Assembly (NCBI GenBank): GCA_030042575.1
Contig: JASHZK010000290.1
Location: 1 to 6,736, forward strand
Reading direction: 5' to 3'
Source of the DNA: Acidimicrobiales bacterium
GTDB taxonomy: Bacteria > Actinomycetota > Acidimicrobiia > Acidimicrobiales > UBA8190
DNA length: 6,736 bases
Below, in pieces: positions 1 through 5,152 of the stretch. Position 1 is the stretch's first letter, and every line of letters starts with the position of its first letter. The notes beneath the pieces are model-generated. The model was given only the letters and a program-made list of their open reading frames with translations, had not been told where the DNA came from and made no database searches. A program made the translations under genes and the position numbers.

Positions 1-1220
1 GCCCGATCGGCCAATGCCGCATCGTCCAAGCCGTCGGGCAGGCGCACCCAGAGATTGGTTCCACCCCTGGGCACGGTCAGCACGTGGAGCTCGGGTGTCT
101 GGCGCGCCAGTTCCCGAGCCAGGGTGTCGCGCCGGACCGCCAGTGCGGCCGACAGCGTCGCCAGGTGGCGAGCCCAAGCGGGGCTGCTCACCAGGTCGAG
201 AGTGGCCTCCTGAATCAGTCGCGACACGAAGAAGTCGTCGACGAGACGCAGGCTACGTAGGCGCTCCAGCACCGGTCCGCGGGCGACGAGCGCCCCGATC
301 CGCAGGTTCATCGAGGTGACCTTGGTCAACGAGGCGATGAGCACTACCCGCCCGTCTCGGTCACGGGTGGCCAGTGGCGCCGGAGCTGGTTTCTCGTGTG
401 CCAACCAGCGGGCGTAGTCGTCCTCGATCACGAAGGCGCCCGCGTCGGCGCAGATCTGCAGCAGGGGATCTCGTCGGTCCTCGGCCAAGCAGGCACCGGT
501 CGGGTTGTGGAACGCCGGCTGCAGGTAGAGGGCCCGGGCACCGCTCGCCTCAAATGCACCGGCCAGGTGATCGAGCTCGATCCCACCGGCGTCGACGGGG
601 ACGGGCACCGGCCGCAGTCCGGCCGACTTGGCCACGGCCAGGGCCCCCAGATAGGTGGGTGACTCGACGAGGATGGGAGCACCCGGTGGGAGCACGGCCC
701 GGAAGGCCGTCGACAGCGAGGCCTGGCCGCCGCTGGTGATGAGCACATGGTCCGGCTCGACCGCTCCTCCCACTGATCGGGCGAACCACAGGCGCAGTCC
801 ACGAATGCCCGTGGCTGGTGGCCGCTCCCACGTGTCGGAACGGCGAGCCGCCCGAGCCACGGCTGCCGACAGCGCCCGCGTGGGCACAAGCGAGGGGTGC
901 GGATAGCCGGGGGCCAAGGAGATCACCCCTTCCGCAGACGGCTGCAGCAGGAAGTCCAAGCGCCCGGCGTCCACGGCGCGGTCGCCCAGCGGCACCGCTT
1001 GCCAGTCGGTATCGGCGACGTCGGTCGCTGTGGTCGGCTGCCGGCCGGTGACGAAGGTGCCGGCTCCGGGCCGAGTCACCACGAGGCCCTCGGCCACCAG
1101 CAGGGCGATGGCACGCGAGACCGTTACCGGGCTGACGCGGTGCTCGGCCACGAGCACGCGCGTCGAAGGGAGCGGTTCCCCCGGGCGCAGCTCGGCCGCT
1201 CGCCGACGCAGCACTTCCAT
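1..1220 (-). CDS. MocR-type GntR-family transcriptional regulator with aminotransferase-like domain (3' end outside window)
   Basis: This is a cytoplasmic DNA-binding regulator built from a GntR winged helix joined to a fold-type I aminotransferase domain; the MocR/PdxR group uses PLP as cofactor or effector. I translated 406 codons without a stop. Residues 1-60 are the winged helix, with LPSTR at 18-21 and neighbours, SPVTVSRAI near 30-38 and PGAGTFV at 51-57. The aminotransferase part shows the PLP-contacting HNPTG (Asn239), EDDY (Tyr269) and SLTK, whose Lys300 is the expected Schiff-base lysine. The family usually has about 450-500 residues, so roughly 50-80 are missing beyond position 1. 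ATG at 1220 is the only conventional start; the frame stays open upstream for 33 codons but contains no ATG, GTG or TTG. Three GATAGC-type sites lie 9-76 bases upstream and suggest autoregulation. Which genes or metabolite it controls cannot be told; the side where a divergent target would normally lie holds no intact gene. Confidence 0.95.
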   Translation of the reverse strand, partial: MEVLRRRAAELRPGEPLPSTRVLVAEHRVSPVTVSRAIALLVAEGLVVTRPGAGTFVTGRQPTTATDVADTDWQAVPLGDRAVDAGRLDFLLQPSAEGVISLAPGYPHPSLVPTRALSAAVARAARRSDTWERPPATGIRGLRLWFARSVGGAVEPDHVLITSGGQASLSTAFRAVLPPGAPILVESPTYLGALAVAKSAGLRPVPVPVDAGGIELDHLAGAFEASGARALYLQPAFHNPTGACLAEDRRDPLLQICADAGAFVIEDDYARWLAHEKPAPAPLATRDRDGRVVLIASLTKVTSMNLRIGALVARGPVLERLRSLRLVDDFFVSRLIQEATLDLVSSPAWARHLATLSAALAVRRDTLARELARQTPELHVLTVPRGGTNLWVRLPDGLDDAALADR

Positions 1221-1228
1221 CAGGCTCT

Positions 1229-1296
1229 CGATACTGCTATCGTTACTCGTGAGAGTCGAGGATAGCGCTATCCAACCTAGAGGGATAGCGGTAGCG
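1229..1296. promoter_or_regulatory. Cluster of three GATAGC-type operator-like repeats upstream of the MocR gene
   Basis: The central site, 1260-1273, is a perfect 14-bp palindrome (GGATAGCGCTATCC). At 1229-1242, CGATACTGCTATCG has 5-bp inverted arms CGATA/TATCG. At 1283-1296, GGATAGCGGTAGCG repeats the left half-site GGATAGCG exactly. The centres are 31 and 23 bp apart. The cluster lies 9-76 bases before the MocR start codon, where autoregulatory sites of MocR/GntR proteins are usually found. I could not assign a convincing -35/-10 pair within it. Binding by the adjacent regulator is inferred from position and repeat structure. Confidence 0.6.
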
Positions 1297-1550
1297 GCGA
1301 GCCGGTGGAGGGGCCAGGGCCGGCGAGACGCCGCCTACCTGCCCGAACGCCTGCTTCAGCTGGAGCGCCCCGGGGAGAACGAGGGTCCGCTGTGCTGGCC
1401 GCGACAGCTGACCGGGTGGCGCCTGGTGGGGACCGACCTCCCCGCCTACCCCCCCGGACCTGGTGGGCCTGACCCCGGCCCAGCGACCGCGCTCCCGCTC
1501 CGGGCACGATGGCGCCGGCGCTCGACAGGCGCCCGAGGGTGAGGTCCGTC
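1297..1550 (+). other. Coding-like but broken tract, no intact gene recognised
   Basis: From about 1336 to 1449 the plus strand reads, in one frame, as codons ending almost always in G or C (YLPERLLQLE, then TGWRLVGTDLPAY), as real genes here do. A run of seven C at 1449-1455 follows. Beyond it the coding-like reading continues in a different frame (LVGLTPAQR from about 1460), and near 1551 in a third. No conventional start with a ribosome site opens the first stretch, and I recognise no family. It could be the remains of a gene once divergent from the MocR regulator, or a chance effect of high GC. Confidence 0.25.
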
Positions 1551-1835
1551 GTGCATCCCGCCCTGGGCGAACAGCTGGCCAAACAGCGGATCGAGGAATT
1601 CCGTCGACGAGCGCAAGCTTCGAGAAGGCACCTGGAGGCGCCGGCATCCTCTGGGCGCGGGTCAAGGCAAAGAACGAGCCTGCTTCGTCGTGCTTTTTCT
1701 CATCTGAGGACACGAGCTGGTTGTCGTCGGCCGAGGCGGCATGCGTCTTCGGGCCGGGCCAGGGCCGCAGCTACGGAACCGACCGCGGGTAGGACGCCGA
1801 TTGGCCGCTCGGGCAGTTCGACCACCGCTGCGTGA
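1551..1835 (+). CDS. Possible small hypothetical protein (94 aa)
   Basis: A GTG at 1551 opens a 94-residue frame, preceded by a good ribosome-binding sequence (GGTGAGG, 1538-1544) at a 6-base spacing. The N-terminus (VHPALGEQLAKQRIEEFRRR) reads as an amphipathic helix and resembles the opening of many small actinobacterial proteins that start with a helix of the type LAxQRIxEFRRxA. After about residue 30 the sequence becomes a low-complexity mix of Arg, Ala, Ser and Gly with no motif, as expected of noncoding high-GC DNA or a frameshifted tail. No signal peptide or membrane segment is visible. It is either a small gene of unknown function or only the front of a broken one. Confidence 0.35.
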   Translation: MHPALGEQLAKQRIEEFRRRAQASRRHLEAPASSGRGSRQRTSLLRRAFSHLRTRAGCRRPRRHASSGRARAAATEPTAGRTPIGRSGSSTTAA

Positions 1836-1883
1836 TCTGGTCCGCCACCCGGCGGTACAAGGAGGACCTTCTCAGCCACTTCG
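1836..1883. other. Short gap after the SRPBCC gene with a hairpin; overlapping weak frames on both strands
   Basis: This lies just downstream of the SRPBCC stop codon, as read on the minus strand. It contains a perfect 5-bp hairpin, CCGCC/GGCGG with a 4-base loop (1842-1855). The hairpin sits 29-42 bases after the stop but has no T-run following it, so it is at best a weak terminator. A plus-strand frame through 1793-1900 (WPLGQFDHRC, then RRYKEDLLSHF) has coding-like third positions, but it is cut by a TAG at 1790-1792 and has no good start. A minus-strand frame from GTG 1879 to 1700 (59 codons) is also open, starts 4 bases after the SRPBCC stop and lacks a ribosome site. I could not decide between these. 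Confidence 0.25.
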
Positions 1884-2369
1884 CTACGAACGACCCGCCT
1901 GCAGCTCAGCCAACAGACCGTCCAGCTTGTCCCAGCTGGCCTGCGCTCCATCGTTTTCTTGGAAGTGATCGCCGAGGTTCTCTGGAGCGTCGAAGTCCAA
2001 GATGTCGGTCATGGTCGTGATGCCGCCGTCATCGGTCAGGGTCACGGTCTCCACCGCCTCGTCGTCCGGCCATCCCTCGAATAGCCAGGTGGCGACGATC
2101 CGCGTCGGCCGTTCGACCTCGAGAAAGGTGCCCCGAAACGAGCACTCCTTGTCCCCCGGCGCGTACCACGCGTAGTGGTACTTCCCACCCACAGCCGGGT
2201 CGATCTCGCAGACGTGGAGCGGCACGTCATCAGCGGGGAACCAAAGGCGGATGTGTTCAGGCTTGGTCAGGGCGTCAAAGACGAGTGCCATTGGCGCTTC
2301 GAATCTTCGCTTCATCGTGACCGTCCGGTCGGTGAATTCGAACGTCGCTGAGCCGGGTCGGGTGGTCAT
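1884..2369 (-). CDS. AHSA1-like SRPBCC-domain protein paired with an ArsR regulator
   Basis: A 161-residue START/SRPBCC-superfamily protein of the Aha1/CalC-like group, cytoplasmic, with a helix-grip fold that normally forms a cavity for a small hydrophobic ligand. Family marks in order: a first strand TVTMKRRFEAP (about 17-27), the helix VFDALTKPEHIRLWF, the central GGKYHYAW strand, FRGTFLEVERPTRIVATW, and the closing long helix ending LDGLLAEL. The length is normal for the family. The start codon overlaps the stop of the ArsR gene by the ATGA arrangement (2366-2369), so it is translationally coupled and must be co-transcribed from the promoter at 2737-2764. ArsR/SRPBCC pairs are very common in actinobacteria, and the ligand is usually unknown. 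It is also unknown here, and no enzymatic activity is implied by the sequence. Confidence 0.93.
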   Translation of the reverse strand: MTTRPGSATFEFTDRTVTMKRRFEAPMALVFDALTKPEHIRLWFPADDVPLHVCEIDPAVGGKYHYAWYAPGDKECSFRGTFLEVERPTRIVATWLFEGWPDDEAVETVTLTDDGGITTMTDILDFDAPENLGDHFQENDGAQASWDKLDGLLAELQAGRS

Positions 2370-2731
2370 GATGCTCCTCGTGGTTGCTGGTCTGATTCCG
2401 TTCTTTCACGTTGAAGATCACCGAGGTGGTCGTCCCGCCTGTCGAGCCGCTCGTTCCACATGAGCTCGTACTTCGCCACCCAGTCGTGCAGAGGTCGCAG
2501 ACGCGCTGGATCCACACGGTAGAGACGGCGGCGCCCCACGGCCCGACACCGGACGAGCCCCACTTCGCTCAGGACTCGCAGGTGCTTGGAAACCCGAGGC
2601 TGTGAGATCGCGAGCTCGTCGACGATCGCCCCCACCGCCTTCTCCCCTCTGGTCAGAACGTCGAGGATGTCGCGGCGGTGGGCCTCGGCGATCGCGTTGA
2701 AAACGTCGGCAGTGGTTGCAGCCCGAGCCAT
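2366..2731 (-). CDS. ArsR-family winged-helix transcriptional repressor
   Basis: A 121-residue dimeric DNA-binding protein of the ArsR/SmtB superfamily. The helix-turn-helix covers about residues 32-58, with recognition helix SQPRVSKHLRVL at 43-54. The wing is CRAVGRRRLYRVD at 62-74. The metal-binding ELCVCD motif of true ArsR/SmtB sensors is absent and there is a single cysteine (Cys62), so it is not a classical metal sensor. It belongs to the group paired with SRPBCC proteins. I chose ATG 2731 over an open extension to 2806 because the domain starts there and because a strong promoter ends immediately upstream, leaving no room for a longer protein. The mRNA would therefore be leaderless. 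The first gene of the two-gene operon, it probably represses its own promoter through the palindrome at 2742-2757. Confidence 0.93.
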   Translation of the reverse strand: MARAATTADVFNAIAEAHRRDILDVLTRGEKAVGAIVDELAISQPRVSKHLRVLSEVGLVRCRAVGRRRLYRVDPARLRPLHDWVAKYELMWNERLDRRDDHLGDLQRERTESDQQPRGAS

Positions 2732-2736
2732 GGCGC

Positions 2737-2764
2737 ATTGTATGCCTATATCGGCATGTGCCAA
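2737..2764 (-). promoter_or_regulatory. Promoter of the ArsR-SRPBCC operon, leaderless type
   Basis: Read on the minus strand, TTGGCA (2764-2759) and TACAAT (2742-2737) form a good -35/-10 pair with a 16-base spacer. Five bases after the -10 box comes the ATG of the ArsR gene (2731), so transcription should begin at or next to the A of the start codon. No Shine-Dalgarno sequence can fit. Leaderless mRNAs of this geometry are common in actinobacteria. Confidence 0.7.
2742..2757. promoter_or_regulatory. ArsR operator-like palindrome between the -35 and -10 boxes
   Basis: ATGCCTATATCGGCAT is an inverted repeat in which 14 of 16 positions match the reverse complement; the only mismatched pair is T2747/C2752. 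An AT-rich centre flanked by GC arms suits ArsR-family dimers. It fills the promoter spacer and touches the -10 box, so a bound repressor would block RNA polymerase. Binding by the ArsR protein encoded just downstream is inferred. Confidence 0.65.
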
Positions 2765-2848
2765 CTCAGGCCGACGATGCGGCGCCTCAAACCCGGGCAA
2801 CCCCAACGAGCCTGCCGCCTACGGTCATCGGTAGACGCCTGGGCCGCC

Positions 2849-3433
2849 TCAGAGTGGTCGGCGGCGGTGCACAGAGACCGCATAATCGCCGTTGACGAAC
2901 TTTTGCCGGTCCCACGTGCTCCAACGCTCGGTGAGTGTCAAACGAGCGTCCCCACACGCCGAGTCATAGTCATCGAGACCGAGCCCCTGGTCGACCTGGA
3001 GTCCAGCCGGGGTGAATCCTCTATCGAGTTGGAACCCCGCGACCAACGCGCCCTCAGGGGCCACATGAGCGGCACATGCCCCGACGAGCGCACGACGACT
3101 CGCCACAGGGCAAAACAACGGGACGTTTCCAGCCATCACAACGACATCGAAGACACGACCAAGTGCGAGAGTGGCCAAGTCGGCCTGCACCCATGTGAGT
3201 TCGGGCGCCATACGACGAGCCTCAGCGATCATCGAGGCGTCCACGTCGACCCCGACGACCTCGATGCCGTGACGGGCCAACTCGATGGCAACCCGTCCCG
3301 AGCCACATCCTGCGTCAAGGACGGACCGAGGGCCAAGAGAACGAACAAAGGATGCCTCGCCATGGATGTCCACTCCCTGTTCGGCCAGGGAGTCGAACCT
3401 GGCTTGATAAGCCCTTCCGTCGAACCTGTCCAT
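2849..3433 (-). CDS. Class I SAM-dependent methyltransferase
   Basis: A 194-residue cytoplasmic methyltransferase with the seven-strand Rossmann-like fold. Motif I, VLDAGCGSGRVA (38-49), binds SAM. The acidic end of strand 2 is GVDVDASM (61-68), with Asp63 or Asp65 expected to hold the ribose hydroxyls. Then come VQADLATL (82-89) and the post-motif FDVVVMAGNV (95-104). This matches small Methyltransf_25/11-type proteins of about 190-200 residues; the substrate cannot be inferred. I chose ATG 3433 because MDRFDGRAYQARFDSLA is the usual opening of this family. A longer open frame reaching 3673 would overlap the divergent gene head-on and adds nothing recognisable. The ArsR operon, 117 bp downstream on the same strand, has its own promoter. 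The gene has lower GC than the MocR gene. Confidence 0.92.
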   Translation of the reverse strand: MDRFDGRAYQARFDSLAEQGVDIHGEASFVRSLGPRSVLDAGCGSGRVAIELARHGIEVVGVDVDASMIAEARRMAPELTWVQADLATLALGRVFDVVVMAGNVPLFCPVASRRALVGACAAHVAPEGALVAGFQLDRGFTPAGLQVDQGLGLDDYDSACGDARLTLTERWSTWDRQKFVNGDYAVSVHRRRPL

Positions 3434-3562
3434 CGGATCACCCAGGTTACTGACACCGGCTACACGGCGTGTGTAAGAAACTGCCCGTCGGACCATCCGG
3501 CGGCAGTTCCGTACCTTTGCGGGATCGCAGCAGACCTCCGATTCGTAGACAAAACTAGCGAG
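3434..3562. promoter_or_regulatory. Divergent intergenic region between methyltransferase and hydrolase-cyclase genes
   Basis: These 129 bp must carry promoters for two genes reading away from each other. A short perfect palindrome, ACACG-G-CGTGT (3462-3472), lies 29-39 bases upstream of the methyltransferase start and could be an operator. For the plus-strand gene, TTGCGG (3517-3522) is a possible -35 box, but the matching -10 (near 3540-3550) is poor. The ribosome site before ATG 3563 is also weak (GCGAG, directly next to the start). I do not assign exact promoters. Confidence 0.4.
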
Positions 3563-4900
3563 ATGGAACGCCCGAGAACGAGGTACGTGGCTGTCGGCGA
3601 TGCCGACGTTGCCTACCAGGTGTTCGGTGAAGGCCCGATCGACCTGCTCGTCTGTTACGGACTCGGGCATCACGTCGATCTGGTCTGGGAGGTCCTCGGG
3701 ATTGGCGACTTCTTCACGCGATTAGCTTCATTCAGCCGGGTCATCTGTTTCGACCGACGGGGGACCGGAGCCTCCGACGGCCTGGCTTCCAATGCCGTCC
3801 CAACGTGGGAGCAGTTCACAGAGGACATGACAGCTGTGCTCTCAGCTGCGGGTTCTGAGCACCCCGTCGTCATGGCGGCAGGCGACACAGGACCGATCGG
3901 AATCCTGTTCTCCGCCATGCACCCTGAGATGATCCGCGGTTTAATCCTTCTCAACACGGCGGCAAAATATTCACAAGCCGACGACTATCCGACAGGGAGC
4001 GCGCCAGAGGGCATTGACTGGTTTCTTGAGCTTTGCTCCGAAGGATGGGGTAGCGAGAAGTTCGCGCTGCTCGCCAATCCAAGCATGGCGAACGATCCTG
4101 AATACATCCGTCGCTCGGCCTTGGTTACGAGAGCATCAGCCACGCCTCGGAGTGCGGTTGCTCAGTTGAAGTATCTCTTACGTGATGTTGACGTTCGCAG
4201 CGCCCTTTCACTGATTCAATCGCCCACTCTCGTCATACACGCCATGAACTCCCAGATCCTGGCTTCCACGCACGGCAGATATTTGGCCGAACACATCCCC
4301 GATTCCATGTTGGTTGAGCTGGCTGCCGGGGACATCGGCCTCAATCCAGCAATCCTGTATCAGATAACGGACGAAGTCAGCCAGTTCTTAACTGGAGTCA
4401 GGCTTGATACCACGATCGAGCGAGTGCTTACCACGGTGTTGTTCTCCGACATCGTCGAATCCACCCAGCGGGCAGCGTCGCTGGGCGATCAACGTTGGAG
4501 AGCGGTCTTGGACAGTCACGACACTGTCGTCCGAGACCAGCTCCGGATCTTCAAAGGGCGAGAGATCAAGACGACCGGTGACGGCTTCATGGCGTCCTTC
4601 GACGGGCCTGCACGGGCGATCAGATGCGCTCGAGCCATCGTCGACGCAAATGCATCGATCGGTATCGCAATACGAGCCGGACTGCACACAGGGGAGTGTG
4701 AGGTTCGAGGTGATGACCTGGGGGGCATGTCCGTTCACATTGCCGCCCGCGTCGGGACCATGGCTTCGGTGGGGGAAGTTCTCGTTTCCAGCACCGTGAA
4801 AGACCTCGTAGTTGGCTCTGGAATCGAGTTCGACGACCGCGGCGAGCATGCTCTCAAGGGGGTGCCGGGAACGTGGAGACTTTTCGCTGTCCAAGGCTGA
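3563..4900 (+). CDS. Alpha/beta-hydrolase-fold protein fused to a class III adenylate/guanylate cyclase domain
   Basis: 445 residues, no signal peptide or membrane segment, so cytoplasmic. Residues about 8-280 have the alpha/beta-hydrolase fold (FDRRGTGASD 63-72, AMHPEMIRGLILLN 118-131). Residues about 285-445 are a class III cyclase domain. The cyclase keeps both metal aspartates (Asp296 in LFSDIVEST, Asp340 in TTGDG), the base-contacting Lys336 and Asp385, and Arg396. His392 stands where the usual transition-state Asn sits. In the hydrolase part, Gly107 (AAGDTGP), Ser230 and Ile258 occupy the places of the nucleophile Ser, acid Asp and base His, so it is probably not a hydrolase but a ligand-binding or sensory module. 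This domain order is a known actinobacterial architecture. ATG 3563 is chosen because homology starts there; the frame is open far upstream but only as antisense of the methyltransferase. It probably makes cAMP from ATP; the signal is unknown. Confidence 0.93.
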   Translation: MERPRTRYVAVGDADVAYQVFGEGPIDLLVCYGLGHHVDLVWEVLGIGDFFTRLASFSRVICFDRRGTGASDGLASNAVPTWEQFTEDMTAVLSAAGSEHPVVMAAGDTGPIGILFSAMHPEMIRGLILLNTAAKYSQADDYPTGSAPEGIDWFLELCSEGWGSEKFALLANPSMANDPEYIRRSALVTRASATPRSAVAQLKYLLRDVDVRSALSLIQSPTLVIHAMNSQILASTHGRYLAEHIPDSMLVELAAGDIGLNPAILYQITDEVSQFLTGVRLDTTIERVLTTVLFSDIVESTQRAASLGDQRWRAVLDSHDTVVRDQLRIFKGREIKTTGDGFMASFDGPARAIRCARAIVDANASIGIAIRAGLHTGECEVRGDDLGGMSVHIAARVGTMASVGEVLVSSTVKDLVVGSGIEFDDRGEHALKGVPGTWRLFAVQG

Positions 4901-5152
4901 CCCGCCCGGAGTTCTCTTACCGCTTGATTCTCTGAACCAGGCCGAAAAATGCCCTGGTGCGCTCCCGGGGGTCGGGGGCGCGGCTATGCCCAGGCTCGGC
5001 GATTCCGGTCGTCAGTGGCACACCCGGGCTCGGCGAGAGGCGCTGGCCTGCTCGGGCTTGTCCCGGAACACGGGCGGTCCGAGCTCCTGATCGCCGCCCG
5101 CCCTCCGTATTTCCGAGCACCTCGACGAGGCGCCAGAGCAGAATGTGTGGTG
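4901..5152. other. Intergenic region between the two cyclase-domain genes
   Basis: 252 bp with no convincing gene on either strand. It holds an imperfect hairpin 36 bases after the upstream stop codon, a 10-bp direct repeat (GGCTCGGCGA at 4993-5002 and 5027-5036) and overlapping CGGG/CCCG arms at about 5052-5074 that could form alternative small hairpins. No clear -35/-10 pair for the downstream gene was found. Confidence 0.4.
4936..4958 (+). terminator. Terminator-like hairpin after the hydrolase-cyclase gene
   Basis: ACCAGG (4936-4941) pairs perfectly with CCTGGT (4953-4958), and a further GC step is possible with one bulged C. The loop is A-rich (4944-4950). No T-run follows, so this is either a weak factor-independent terminator or simply a hairpin protecting the 3' end of the mRNA. 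Confidence 0.3.

Noticed and set aside
374..1265. Several plus-strand open frames of 77-170 codons over the MocR gene
   Set aside because: They are Arg/Pro/Gly-rich antisense shadows of a gene whose minus-strand translation carries full GntR and aminotransferase motifs.
1243..1713. 156-codon minus-strand frame across the MocR upstream region
   Set aside because: It runs through the operator palindromes, has no recognisable motif or ribosome site, and has the Pro/Arg/Gly/Ala bias of random high-GC sequence.
2732..2806. 25-residue N-terminal extension of ArsR from an upstream start at 2806
   Set aside because: The extension would be encoded across the -35/-10 promoter boxes and operator. The conserved domain begins right after the ATG at 2731.
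3375..3415. tRNA-like T-arm on the minus strand (GGTTCGACTCC flanked by CCA/TGG)
   Set aside because: It is the methyltransferase coding sequence for QARFDSLAEQ. The stem does not pair with a standard 7-base loop, and no acceptor, D or anticodon arms surround it.
2678..3562. Very long plus-strand frame that would extend the hydrolase-cyclase protein by 295 residues at its N-terminus
   Set aside because: It is the antisense of the methyltransferase and of the ArsR N-terminus, both of which carry clear family motifs. The extension has no recognisable domain, and the protein family begins at the ATG at 3563.
3434..3673. 80-residue N-terminal extension of the methyltransferase
   Set aside because: The family starts at MDRFDGRAYQ. 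The extension would run antisense into the first 110 bases of the hydrolase-cyclase gene, and it looks like low-quality shadow sequence.
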